From the NCBI GenBank assembly GCA_012934845.2, contig WNNJ02002381.1, positions 186,001-250,000 on the forward strand: 64,000 nucleotides of DNA, in the 5' to 3' direction. This document shows, in pieces, positions 1 to 10,360 of the stretch. How positions within the stretch are numbered: position 1 is the first letter of the stretch; each line of letters opens with the position of its first letter. A program made the position numbers and the translations under genes. The notes beneath the pieces were generated by a model, which was given only the letters and a program-made list of their open reading frames with translations, did not search any database and was not told the DNA's origin. This DNA is from Pomphorhynchus laevis (taxonomy: Eukaryota; Acanthocephala; Palaeacanthocephala; Echinorhynchida; Pomphorhynchidae).

Positions 1-1205
1 ACCATTAGGCGAACCACCTTCCGTTCTTAGAGGGCAGAGTCTTCTAAGTGAATATCCTCTAAGGGTTTTGAGTTTGTACTTCATGAACTAAAAATGAAAC
101 ACCCAGCCAATTCTGAGGTATGGACTGAGAGGAAAATGAGGAAAGTCCGGATGAAACTCTTGCTCTCGACCATCGACGCTTCACAAGAGGACATCACTGT
201 CGATGACATTTTGAGTAAGTGGCCAGTCGTGCCAAAAACTTCGTCTAACGGAGCTTCGGCATGCTATGCTGCGACCAAATTGATTGTCGATAAAATTCAG
301 ACGGATATTGCTACCAAGATGCTAGAGGAACCTCTAGCAGCTTGGCGCGATATTGCGGTCGGAAGGGTGATGTTTTTTGCGAAGGGAAGACGGGTGTCGA
401 ATGCTAAAGACACAAGACCCATAACAATATCTAATAATATTGTTATGGTATATGGGAGGGATCTTGCTAGGAACCTTTCCTGATTCTACGAGGATCGTGA
501 TATGTTGGGAGACCACATTCACGGTTTTCGTAGAGAAAGTAGATCTTTTAAGGCAGTAAGGTCCATGCAGAGCTTTCTCATCAGCGACAGTCGACCTGCA
601 GTCCTCTATCAACTGGATGTGTCGGCAGCCTTCGACAACCTGGGGCATGATGCAATAGTTACAACGTTGACCAGTGATGGAATACTGAGAAATACGTTGC
701 ATCGTGTCCTAGGCATTTTGAAAGCAAGAACTTTATACTTGGATGATGACGCGGGTAATTACTATCATCTCAACAAAGAACTTCCCCAGGGCTCTCCTCT
801 ATCTCCTATCATTTATATAATGGTGATAAGGGGAGTTCTGGATGGTCTTTTGGGATAGGAACACCCACACCATCATTTATGCAGACGATATCTTGATTGC
901 ATTTAAAAGAAATACTGTTGGATGCAAGGTTTGAAGGGAATATGAAGTCCGTAATGGGTATTGTTACTCATCGCTTAGCGAAGTTAGGTTTGTCTTTAAA
1001 CTCAACGAAGAGCAACTTTATTCATTGCAAATGATTTCGGCGTCCTGAAAAGCACACTCGTCTCCTTGATTCTCTTCCAGGGAATCGAAAGCTTCGTGTG
1101 CGCATTCTGGGACCCGTCTTCGAACTATGTTTGCATCATCGTTATGATATGGCTAGCTATTTTAAATTAGTTCGAAAACGACTAGGTATGTTTAAGAGAG
1201 CGAGA
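1..1205 (+). mobile_element. Broken LINE, reverse transcriptase portion
   Basis: Two adjacent open frames (94-483 and 502-858) encode pieces of a non-LTR reverse transcriptase. Visible motifs are KDTRPITI near 405-430, the palm motif LDVSAAFDNL near 615-645 (motif A), LPQGSPLSPI near 780-810 (motif B), and IIYADDILIA near 870-900 (motif C), the last in a third frame. The copy therefore has at least two breaks and is dead. Motif spacing resembles the intact LINE at 2024-4546, but the residues differ widely, so it is a related family rather than a recent copy. The 5' end lies outside the window. Recognition as a LINE RT is firm; the clade is not resolved. Confidence 0.85.
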
Positions 1206-1561
1206 CGCTATAAAATATCAGTTTGGGTAGATGTGTAATCGTGCCCAATGCGTTTGTATTGGGCGGATTGTATATATACTCAAACAATCGCCCTCCAGAT
1301 ATCTGCTATTCTCATTTGTAAGGACAACAGCTGCCCCCTTACCTAACGAGCTAAACCCCCCACTCCAAGAAAAGGGGGCTTCGGCTAGAACGGTCCCACC
1401 CCAAAGGTGGGGAAGATTATCAAGGAAAAGAAGGCCTGATTGGAAAATGAAGATATTGCCCAGGGGGCTCCGGCCCCGGATGGGGCTAATGGCAAGGTAG
1501 GCAACCCTCTTGCACCTAGCTCTGTCTAGGTTGGCTGCTCCCGTCCAACTGATCTGCCACA
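1206..1561 (+). other. GC-rich LINE-type 5' leader
   Basis: This stretch is much richer in G and C than its surroundings, with runs such as GGGGGCTCCGGCCCC near 1460. It ends just before an ATG that starts the same protein as the LINE at 2024, so I read it as the leader of that LINE family or a sister family. The block AATGAAGATATTG near 1446 is echoed by AATGAAGATACTATT near 1900 in front of the intact ORF. Short open frames here on both strands do not resemble proteins. Confidence 0.45.
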
Positions 1562-1735
1562 ATGGTAAGTAAACCTGAGCCTTTTTCACTAAATATTCTT
1601 CAGTGGAATTCGGGAAGTGCTTCTGCCCTTAGACTTTTATCTGGTAGAGATGCAGATGTTATAGTCCTTCAGGAGACGCGGTCTATCCGTCTCCCCCAGG
1701 ACTTTACTCATTTGTGGACTTAAAAATAGAAGCCT
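1562..1735 (+). mobile_element. LINE 5'-end fragment, endonuclease N-terminus
   Basis: From the ATG at 1562 the frame reads a start matching the intact LINE at 2024: PFSLNILQWNSGSASALRLL followed by VIVLQETRSIR, the first catalytic block of an APE-type endonuclease. Similarity stops near 1735 and the next leader begins, so only about 55 codons remain. It looks like a truncated or rearranged copy placed head-to-tail upstream of the intact element. Confidence 0.75.
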
Positions 1736-1740
1736 CACAC

Positions 1741-2023
1741 AACAGACTAGAAAGTTTCATCATGATGGCCATTGGGGCCGTTAACACGAATCCTACAGTG
1801 CCAGCATCATCGATTATTCCTGTATCGAATAAAAAAGGGCTCGGCCGATCCCGTTCCTTAATCAAGATCGGGAAGCTCCTCAACAACATAAAATGGGAAA
1901 TGAAGATACTATTCCCTCCGGGGAAGTGCCGGTCCAAAGGATGTCTAGTGGTGTTGGGGGAAACCCCTCCACTTCTAGTACGTCCTGAGGGCGTGGTAAT
2001 CCCGGGTGAACCGATTAAACACA
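1741..2023 (+). promoter_or_regulatory. Structured 5' leader of the intact LINE
   Basis: This is the sequence directly upstream of the LINE ATG. It contains a long hairpin at 1939-1985: GGATGT pairs with ACGTCC, CTAG with CTAG, and GGGG with CCCC across a GAAA loop. Outside the hairpin, CCCTC (1914-1918) can pair with GAGGG (1987-1991), and CGGG (1919-1922) with CCCG (2001-2004), a crossed arrangement. Leaders of several LINE groups carry self-cleaving or ribosome-recruiting RNA. Which of these applies here, if either, is inference. No promoter motif was identified. Confidence 0.45.
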
Positions 2024-4546
2024 ATGTCTGGTAACGGTGACCCTTTTTCGCTGAACATCGTTCAGTGGAATTCGGGAGGAGCTTCTGCCCTTAGACTTCT
2101 CTCAGGCCGAGATGCTGATGTTATAGTCCTTCAGGAGACGCGGTCTATCCGTCGATCCGAGGACATTACTCGATTTATCCCTAAGCACATCTGTTCAGAC
2201 TTTACTCCTTATATAACCCCGCCTCACTCCTCTTCATCTCAAGGACTCTTGACCCTAGTTAAATGCTCCTTAAGATCGTCCCTCCTATTAAATTATTCTT
2301 GTCCAGCCCTGTCTTGTTTGGTAGTTTCACTCTGTAAGAACGGTAAACGCTTCAGTCTGGCCAATGTCTATATTCGTCCAGGGGAGATTCACAAGAATCG
2401 GGACATCCTGGATAATATCCTTGACAGCGGCTACGACATGATACTAGGCGATTTCAACGACAGAACTGGTCGTTGGATTAATGCTGCACACCGCAGAGCC
2501 AGGAACCGGTACTTCATTCACAAACCACCATCCCCCACCTTTCATTGCTCAACAACAAACTCACTCCTCGACCTTCTACTGATTCATGAGAGGTGGCTGC
2601 TTAAGCCCTTCTGTACTGAACAGTCGCGTCAACATCTGACCACCTCTCATGACCTTATTCGTTGGCGGATTGAGGAGGATACGCTGCTTCGCCGGAGATT
2701 CTGCTTTGATCCAATCAGAGTGGCAGTCTTCCAGGCAGCTATCAGCCGCTTCCCCCGAATAGGGAATGAGAGTCTGACCGAATTTAATACCTACCTCTCT
2801 TCGCAAGCTACCGGGATTTTATCAATTACCTATAAAGGTAGAATTTATTGCCCCACTCCGACAAAACTCAAGACCCTTGCACACCTGCTTCATTCACCCA
2901 ATCTCTCTGCTTCTGCGCGTCAGGTTCTCTCGAAAGAATACTGGAGCACTAGATATAGGTTCCAGCTGGGTAAGGATAGGGCTAGCATTGCTTCCCTTAA
3001 TCCAGCCCGGTCTTCCTTCTGGAAGATATTCAAGAAAGAGAAGTCTGTCTCTTGGAAGGAGAGAGCTTCTGGTTGGATAGGCAGTATCGGTCTGGATAAA
3101 GTTTTGGTAGAGTCACTAGCCCTACATAATTATGGAGCCACGCAATCACCGCAACCAATCCCGCCTTGGGGAGACTTCAGGAGTAGGGATGTCTCAGTTC
3201 CTGAGATTCTCAACGCCTGGGGGCCTCTTCCGGGCACCTCCAAAACCATCGCTCCACTCTCTTCTCGGGTCTGTCAGCTTCTGACTGCCGATCAAAGGAG
3301 AGAAGTGGCCGTCACCATGCTTTTAGCATCACCTTCTGATGTAGCAGGCATCAATATTAGTAAGAGAATTTTTATCCATAAGAGAAATCCTGTTCGCTCT
3401 CCAAAAGACCTGCGGCCCATCTCGATACAAAATTCCCTCGTTTCGATCTACGAAAAAGCGCTTGCGCGTAGAATCCGCGACCATTTAACTAAGCATCACT
3501 TAATCCCACCTGGTTTTCATGGGTTCGTTAAAGGGCGCTCGGTACATTCTGCAGTAAGTGAGGTGCAGCAGTTCTGTCGGGAGAACCGTCATCAATTAGT
3601 TGTGGCTGTTTTCTTAGACTTTTCGGCTGCATTTGACCGTATCTCCATTCCCTTCGTTATCTCTTCTCTTAGGTCCTTAGGGTTGCCTGCGAGAATTGTT
3701 AACAGGGTGGAGATACTGCTGTATACCAAGCGGTTCTACTATGAAGACGACCCTGATGCGCGTCAGTTCTACCCCATTACAGGAGTGCCTCAAGGCTCCC
3801 CACTTTCTCCTATCTTATATCTTGCTGCCTCCATACAACTTTTCAAAATTTTCAAACGTGAAAAACGTCTTGTGGTATATGCTGATGATACCACAGCCCT
3901 ATTCACTGGACGTAGGTGCAAAGACGTAGTCTCCGACATCAGCCAATTCTTTTTAAGATTAAAAGACCAGCTTCCCCAGTCCAATCTTATTGTAAACTCC
4001 GCCAAATCGCAGGTGGTAGTTTTTCATGGCGCCCCTGCGACGAGGAAAAAGCTTAAGAGATTAGCAATCTCTGCCTTATCCTCCATTATGCCCAACGACC
4101 AAATCCCCTCCTTCACTAGTCGAGTAAGATACCTTGGGTTCACTGTGACCGTGAACTGGTCGGCCAAGTCTGACCTGGATAGACTTAAACGTATCCTGAA
4201 GAGAGCTAGATGGGCCCTGAAACGGGCCCAACATCTGTCATTAAAGGAGGTAACTCAGGTGCGCCTTTGGGGCACCTGGGCTATTTCGGGGTTAGTCTTC
4301 TTCTCGAGAGGACGTCCCCCTGAGCAAAGACTAATGTTCTTGAAGCTACTCGTGTCCCGCTTACCTGACATCGTCCGTCGCGAGTGGATCCTTCGGGGGG
4401 TGGCAGACCCCGGGTGGTTCAGTCGGAAAACGGCGTGTTACATCGGTTGTGAGGCTCAAATCCCTCTGGATTTCAGGCGATTTCATGGATTTGAGGCGAT
4501 TCTGGATTTGAGGCGATTTCATGGCCTCAAATCCAGGGGGATTTGA
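2024..4546 (+). CDS. Apparently intact LINE ORF: APE endonuclease plus reverse transcriptase
   Basis: An uninterrupted 840-codon frame. I chose the ATG at 2024 because the matching ATG is kept in the truncated copies at 1562 and near 10149; the frame stays open a few codons upstream but without ATG. Residues about 1-230 form an APE-type endonuclease: VIVLQETR, NVYIRPG, MILGDFND, TNSLLDLLL and TSHDLI. The reverse transcriptase follows at about 460-700: KDLRPISI, VFLDFSAAFDRI (motif A), GVPQGSPLSP (motif B), VVYADDTT (motif C) and RYLGFTV. A short basic tail follows; no RNase H or zinc knuckle is seen. The protein would nick DNA and copy its own RNA into the nick by target-primed reverse transcription. 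Relatives occur at 1, 1562, 10140 and 21371. The clade is not certain (Jockey/CR1/I-type group). Confidence 0.9.
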   Translation: MSGNGDPFSLNIVQWNSGGASALRLLSGRDADVIVLQETRSIRRSEDITRFIPKHICSDFTPYITPPHSSSSQGLLTLVKCSLRSSLLLNYSCPALSCLVVSLCKNGKRFSLANVYIRPGEIHKNRDILDNILDSGYDMILGDFNDRTGRWINAAHRRARNRYFIHKPPSPTFHCSTTNSLLDLLLIHERWLLKPFCTEQSRQHLTTSHDLIRWRIEEDTLLRRRFCFDPIRVAVFQAAISRFPRIGNESLTEFNTYLSSQATGILSITYKGRIYCPTPTKLKTLAHLLHSPNLSASARQVLSKEYWSTRYRFQLGKDRASIASLNPARSSFWKIFKKEKSVSWKERASGWIGSIGLDKVLVESLALHNYGATQSPQPIPPWGDFRSRDVSVPEILNAWGPLPGTSKTIAPLSSRVCQLLTADQRREVAVTMLLASPSDVAGINISKRIFIHKRNPVRSPKDLRPISIQNSLVSIYEKALARRIRDHLTKHHLIPPGFHGFVKGRSVHSAVSEVQQFCRENRHQLVVAVFLDFSAAFDRISIPFVISSLRSLGLPARIVNRVEILLYTKRFYYEDDPDARQFYPITGVPQGSPLSPILYLAASIQLFKIFKREKRLVVYADDTTALFTGRRCKDVVSDISQFFLRLKDQLPQSNLIVNSAKSQVVVFHGAPATRKKLKRLAISALSSIMPNDQIPSFTSRVRYLGFTVTVNWSAKSDLDRLKRILKRARWALKRAQHLSLKEVTQVRLWGTWAISGLVFFSRGRPPEQRLMFLKLLVSRLPDIVRREWILRGVADPGWFSRKTACYIGCEAQIPLDFRRFHGFEAILDLRRFHGLKSRGI

Positions 4547-4690
4547 GGCCATGAAGAAAGGGAAGACTGCAAGAAAGAAATGAATTGAAGTTGTGGTTTC
4601 TGTCTTTAACTGACACTCTTTAACTGACTGTTATGACTCTTTTTGCATTTATGTTTTGTGATTTAATAAAATCTTTATTATTAATATTTC
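4490..4690 (+). repeat. LINE 3' end: short repeats, hairpin and poly(A) signal
   Basis: The end of the LINE ORF and its 3' UTR carry repeated GGATTTGAGGCGATT blocks, then a perfect 17-bp hairpin: TTCATGGCCTCAAATCC at 4518-4534 pairs with 4539-4555 across a 4-base loop. An AATAAA signal is at 4665-4670. Many LINE reverse transcriptases recognise a 3' hairpin or short terminal repeats to start copying, and this hairpin is a good candidate. The hairpin overlaps the last codons and the stop at 4544-4546. Confidence 0.6.
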
Positions 4691-5037
4691 GTAATTAATT
4701 ATTGTTTTGTATTATCTGATATGTTTATCAGATATTTACATTTAGGCTAGGGTCGCTACATCGAGGAGGTTTTATTAAACGAGTCACATCATATAAAGGT
4801 TGATAATCGTTTTTGTAAGGAATATCGGAATGGTAACGGAAAAACAAAGCTTATAAATCGTGGATACGATGACCACATTACTATTCTTCATGTTAGCAAT
4901 ACTCATACTGCTAGCGTAAAACATAATTTGATATACAATTAGTATCTACCTCTAAGAAAAATAAGTAGCATTGTAACTGATTTTGAATAAGCAAGTGAAC
5001 CACTAAACTTTCTTGTTATCTCAATTAACTACTTACA
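4691..5037. other. AT-rich spacer, nothing recognised
   Basis: Between the end of the first LINE and the minisatellite I find no coding region, RNA gene or repeat that I can name. It may include the 5' flank of the CR1/L2-like LINE. Confidence 0.5.
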
Positions 5038-5302
5038 CATCGACGACAACATTCGACGACAACCATCGACGACAACCATCGACGACAACCATCGACGACA
5101 ACCATCGACGACAACCATCGACGACAACCATCGACGACAACCATCGACGACAACCATCGACGACAACCATCGACGACAACCATCGACGACAACCATCGAC
5201 GACAACCATCGACGACAACCATCGACGACAACCATCGACGACAACCATCGACGACAACCATCGACGACAACCATCGACGACAACCATCGACGACAACCAT
5301 CG
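5038..5302. repeat. 13-bp minisatellite
   Basis: About twenty near-perfect copies of ATCGACGACAACC in tandem. Because 13 is not a multiple of 3, every frame of a strand cycles through the same 13-residue peptide, and both strands stay open through the array. The long frames here are therefore repeat artefacts. The array ends directly before ORF1 of the CR1/L2-like LINE, so it may be the LINE's own 5' monomer array or an older local satellite. Confidence 0.95.
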
Positions 5303-5315
5303 GTTGAAAAATTGA

Positions 5316-5813
5316 TTGAAATACATTCTTACAAGTTTATGGGAGGACGTAAGAAAAACTAAGACCGACACTAACTATGGACAACTGCAAGTACAGTGCT
5401 CGATACACGACTGCAGCGTCTGGATAACAATCGCCTGCGACAAGAATAAGGCTAAAGAAGACTTCGTATGTGGTTTTTGTGCCAACAAACTAATCTGCAA
5501 CCTTTCCAATAAGCACATATCAACATCCAACACGTCAACTCAAACTACCCCCGTCGTTTCTAATGTCCTTTCTCCACCCACCGACCCTGCCATCATATAC
5601 ACTTCCCATTCCATGTCATCTTCACTCCCCGACACCCCACGTCCCGTCCTTCCCGTCTCGTTTCTCAATAACTTGCATCCATCAATCAAAATCACCTCCA
5701 CCAACCTCCACTATCCTTCCACTCATAACCTTTCCTCACATCGCTTGCCACCCTCTTTATTATCATTATCCTCTATGTCTCCCGTCGTCAAACCAAATCC
5801 CTCCAAATCATAA
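5316..5813 (+). pseudogene. CR1/L2-like LINE ORF1 remnant with PHD-like finger
   Basis: The frame keeps the second half of a zinc finger: CSIHDC, then a tryptophan, then FVCGFC, with spacing like the C-terminal half of a PHD finger. A Ser/Pro/Thr-rich region follows. CR1-group LINEs are known to carry a PHD-type finger in ORF1, where it probably aids RNA or chromatin binding. The first metal ligands of the finger are not visible, and the frame drops out before the endonuclease, so the protein is truncated. A further piece continues in another frame at 5831-6361. Confidence 0.6.
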
Positions 5814-6361
5814 CTGCCAGCTCTTCTATCGTGATCTCACCTACTCACGTCAGTCGTCCTCCGTTTCGGAAGCGTTTTCCTTCTCGCGATCGTTGCGTCA
5901 TTGTCACTAATATCACGCCTTCCAACTCCTTATCTCCACAAGCACGTCTGGACCACGATGTTTTCGCCTTCAGATCCATCCTCTCGTCTATTGTTCCTGT
6001 GAATAAACCATCCTTTTTCAAGGACATTTCTCCTGTCGCATTCATCCGTCTAAACAAATCTTCTCAATCTAATCCTTCCAAGCCCCCTCTCCTAAAAATT
6101 GTTTTCAAGCATTGCTCTCACGCGTCTGCTGTCCTCTATCAACGATTTAAACTCATGTCATCTTCAACCACTCGAATTTTCCCCGATCGCTCCCCTTCTG
6201 AAATCGTTCAAATCTCTTCAGCCCGCATCGAAAAACGCCGTCGCGAGGAAAACGGCGAAACATCACTCTCCATCCGAAACATAGACGGAAATTTTCAAGT
6301 TGTCCACACCCGTCCCAAAATTCGATGGCGCTCCATATCTCATATGTGTCTTCTCCACTAG

Positions 6362-9217
6362 ACTCTTTCGCCGCAACACACGGTTTCCGCCTTGGTCTCC
6401 TGAACACTTGATCTATTCTCAATAAATCCGATCTTATTCTCAACCTATTCAGCAATAAAACCATCGATCTCTTCTGCCTCACCGAATCCTGGCACTCAGA
6501 TTCCGACGACCTTTCCATTCGCCGTCTGCTCTCTGCCGGTTGCTCCCTAGTCGAATCCGCCCGCCCCCTCAGCTCATGCCCTTCTAAATTCTCTAATCAT
6601 GGCGGCATCGTCGCATTCGCGCGTTACCCCGCGTCTCTTCGCAAAATCAATCCCCCTTTCAGTCTTTGCTCTTTTGAATTGCTCACTTGTCGTTATTCTA
6701 ACCCGATTACTCTAGATCTCGCCATTGTATACCGTCCTGGTTCATCAGCTCCTACAGCCTTATTTTTTACCGAACTCGCTGACCTCCATTCTCATTGTTA
6801 TTTGTCCTCAAACCCTTCACTCGTTCTAGGCGACTTTAATATTCGCCTAGACCGCCCCTCTTCCACGGATTCCATCCGGTTCATCAACACTCTATCCAAC
6901 TACAATTACAAACTAATATTCACTGCCCCCACACATATACTTGGTGGGGCACTCGACATTATCGCTGTCCTCGATCATTTTGCTGCCTACACCTCAGTGT
7001 CCATCTCTGATCCTGGTCTATCCGATCACTTTCTTATCACCCTTGATCTCACTCACAACCACACCCCTTCTCACACACCTACAATCCTACGTCGCCCTTG
7101 GAGAAATCTTGACATATCCATTATCCGCTCTGCCTTACCCAAATCGTCTCTATCATTACCCACAACAACATATTCATCTCCTCACGATCTCGCCTTTCTT
7201 TTCGACTCTGAACTTACATCCACTCTAGATATTCTTTTGCCCTTCAAGTCTCACCCACATCGTCGCTTGCACCGTGCCCCATGGTTTGGCATCCAATGCC
7301 TACTCTCAAAGCGTCGACTCCGCCATGCTTTTCGAGTCTATCACCGCTCTCTCAGACGTGATTTCCGCTCGATCACTCCGTTTTTCCGTGATTCCTATCT
7401 TGCTCTTCGCCGGTCTCATCTCAACCTACTACGTACCAAATGCAACTCCTTCTGGCAGCATAAAATCATCACTTCATTCAACTCTAAGACTCTCTGGTAT
7501 ACTTTTAACTCAATCCTTGCTCGCTCCTCTTCGCTGTGCAACATCAATGCCAATGATTATTCGTCATTTCTCCAGACTAAAGTATCCACGTTGCTCTCTC
7601 TCACACCCCGGTCTCCATCCTATCCCACTCTGCCCAGTCTAGCCTCATCCTTCCGGAACTCTTTCATCTTCTCCCTGTCTCACCTACAGAAGTATCATCT
7701 GTCCTCATGTCTTTGCCCAACAAAACCTCACCTGCCGATCACCTGCCTACTCACATATTAAAATCTATATGCTCATTGATATCCCAATTTCTCACAACCT
7801 TGTTTAACTCGTCCATCCGCAGTCGTAGCTTCCCTTCACACTGGAAATCCGCAATCGTTCGTCCCCTCCTTAAGAAACAATCGCTCGACCCCTCCCTTCC
7901 TTCTAGCTATCGCCCTATTTCACTACCTACTCTTTCTAAGCTCTTAGAACGCATCATCTTAATACAGATCAACGCTTATCTCTCCTCATCCAATCTGTAC
8001 CCTCCTTTCCAATCCGCTTTCCGCTCTAATCACTCCACAGAAATCGCATGCATAAAAGTGTACAACGACTTACTCATTTCTCGAGACAAAGCTCTATATA
8101 GTGTTCTCATCTCCGTCGACCTCTCCTCCGCATTCGACATTGTCGACCACTCCGTCCTCCTTTCTCGCCTTCGTTATGATTACGGCTTTTCTTCCTCCTC
8201 CGTAGCATGGTTTGCCTCATATCTATCCGACCGTTCCTTTCGCGTCTGTTCTAATTCATTATCTTCCCCTCCCATCCCTATTTTCTGCGGGGTCTCACAA
8301 GGTTCAGTCCTAGGTCCCCTGCTTTTCTCTCTTCTGCTTGGCGATCTCTCTCCGTTTATCAAACCTTACTTCTTTAACGTCATGCAATACGCAAATGACA
8401 TCCTCATCTGTGCTCATGCACACGCACATCGCATACACGATATCGGCATTACTGCCTCCAACTGTCTTTCTACTATCTACAAACGTCTCTCCAATCTCCA
8501 TCTCGTTCTAAACCCCGACAATTCCAAAATGATGTGGATCCTCCCCCGTAAACCAAACATATCTCCTCCCACTGTATATTTTGCCTCATCGATCATCCCC
8601 ATAGTCCACAATCTCACTTTCTTAGGCTTTCATTTCGATGATCACCTTTCCTTTAAACCCTTCGTCCGTGACAAGGTCCGCTCATCTAACTTAATTCTCC
8701 GTGACATCCTCCGTATCCGCCCCCTTATCGACTTCCGTTCTTGTATGTCCTTCTTTCATCGCTTATTTTCTCTAAAATCGATTACTGCCTTAGCCTTTTT
8801 GCCAATTCTCCAAAATCCATCATCCTACCCCTACAACGAATAATCAACACCGCCGTTCGAGTGCTCTTTCGTCTCCGTCGCTTCAACCACACATCCACAG
8901 ATTTTGCCCAACTCTCCTGGCCCACCATCCACATCCGCATCAAACTCCGCCTTCTCGGAACTTTTCGTCTCATAGCTGTCGGCTCCCCATCGTTCATCAA
9001 CCTTCCTTTCTTAGACGACACTCGCCCCACCTCGCTATCGCTGCGTTCCCGTCATACCCTCTTACTCCACGTTCCCAATTACTCCAACAACTACGGTCTC
9101 CGATCCTTCTTCGTCGTCGCCTCACTCGCCTGGAATCAACTCCCTCTCGACGTCCGCCGCGCCCCCTCCTTTATCACATTCAAACACCTCCTCCGTTCAC
9201 ACGTTCTCGACACATGA
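6362..9217 (+). pseudogene. CR1/L2-like LINE ORF2: endonuclease and reverse transcriptase, frameshifted
   Basis: The endonuclease shows FCLTESWHSDSD near 6475, GGIVAFAR near 6600, VYRPGSS near 6730, LVLGDFNIRLD near 6825 and LSDHFLI near 7018. The RT shows SYRPISLPTLSKLLERIIL near 7910, ISVDLSSAFDIVDHS near 8110, GVSQGSVLGPLLF near 8290 and MQYANDILI near 8383. The last has Asn where the catalytic YADD motif has its first Asp. A thumb domain follows to 9217. The frame changes near 7710-7760 and near 8740-8840, and there is a stop near 6410, so this copy is inactive. The CR1/L2 group assignment rests on the motifs; the exact clade is uncertain. Confidence 0.85.
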
Positions 9218-9290
9218 TTTACATTTTTGTTTTGTTGTGGTCATGTAAGCGTGCGCTGACACGCATTTGGCACGTTAAAATAATTTTTTT

Positions 9291-10139
9291 TAATTTATAA
9301 ATCGACGTTGCTACACATATCGTCATGTATGTACAACAATACATATGGTATGCAAGCTATGCAAATATTTATGATCGTTGAAATGATCATAGTACTTATG
9401 ATCGGAGTAGTACGACACGATTGGAGCTCACATCTCACGTACTTCCGCTATAAAATTTTAATAGTACAAGTTTATTAAAGTGGCTATTGTGGATATACAT
9501 CCAATTACAAGTTCACTAGATTGCAAATTTACAGTTTTTACAACAAAAAATAAAAACAAACAAAGAACGAAAGTATATTCAATGCCAATAAATTAATGTG
9601 TTGAGAGTGTGGGAGAGTTTACAAGAGTGTGAACAATTGAAATTAATTATTAAGAAACAAAAAGATCGGAGATTCTAGCTCTCAAACCCATCTCTCTATC
9701 ACTGGATATCTCCAGTAATAAAGATCTCCCTGCAGTTATCTCTCTATTAATGAAGAGAGATATTAAACGAAAGAGTGATAAGGGTTTGATTTTATTGAAA
9801 ATTGAGGGTTGTTTACAGGAGTTAAAAGTTTAAGAATAGACCGAAAGGCGTTAGCATCGTGATCAAAGCGAGATTGTACTTGGTCAGAATCAGAAAGAGG
9901 TATATTTTAAAACGATGCAACAATCGCGAGAAGCATGACTTTTACGAGCAGCAGTAGAGTACGGAGAGCGTGGTGGAACAGCCGTGAATGAAGCAGTGGA
10001 AATGGACGATGAAAATATAGTAGGGTGTGCAAAATAGCAAGGGTAAGGAAAATGGTTCATATGCTAGTGTTGAATGTAGGAAGGATAATCGTTTCACCTC
10101 TGGTCCAAACTAAGGAGATCGCTTGCTCACCCAGGTAAC
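9291..10139. other. Intergenic AT-rich stretch, no gene seen
   Basis: No open frame with recognisable content. Short palindromic bits occur, such as repeats of CTCTCTATTAATGAAGAGAG near 9745. A purine-rich stretch near 9880-10020 is unidentified. Confidence 0.5.
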
Positions 10140-10345
10140 AATAATACAATGGTAAATAGCCTTGAAGCTTCTCTAAACATTGTTCATTGGAATTCGGGAG
10201 GTGCTTCTGTCATTAGCATTTTATCTGATCGCGATGCAGACGTCATAGTCCTTCAGGAGACTAGTTCTATCTGGTAATCCCAGGACATTACTCTATTTAT
10301 ACCTAAGCACATTTCCATCTACTTTACTCCGTATATAACCCCACT
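10140..10345 (+). mobile_element. LINE 5'-end fragment, endonuclease N-terminus
   Basis: Starting at the ATG near 10149 the DNA closely matches the first roughly 190 bases of the LINE ORF at 2024: WNSGGAS, then VIVLQET, then a decayed stretch ending at YITP. It is broken by a stop near 10275 and cut off at about 10345. This is another 5' piece of the same family without the rest of the element, which is unusual because LINE truncation normally removes the 5' end. Confidence 0.75.
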
Positions 10346-10360
10346 ATTTCAGTATTTATA

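Larger units (their letters stand above)
5303..9290 (+). mobile_element. CR1/L2-like LINE, near full length but broken
   Basis: One long LINE copy with an ORF1 remnant (5316-5813), an endonuclease region (about 6360-7080) and a reverse transcriptase (about 7700-9217). It ends in a short AT-rich tail after GCGTGCGCTGACACGC. Motifs GVSQGSVLGPLLF and LISVDLSSAFDIVDHS are typical of the CR1/L2/Rex1 group. Its base composition (C-rich, many TCC and CCT codons) differs sharply from the AT-rich surroundings. A shorter copy of the same family sits on the - strand at about 13553-14505. Confidence 0.88.

Noticed and set aside
1440-1520. An HDV-like ribozyme around GGGGCTAATGGCAAGGTAGGC
   Set aside because: The CTAATGGC segment recalls the HDV J4/2 joining strand, but I could not find the pairing strands for P1 and P2, so the match may be chance.
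5025-5371. Several long frames on both strands across the 13-bp repeats
   Set aside because: They are read-through of a non-multiple-of-three tandem repeat. The peptide simply cycles and has no domain.
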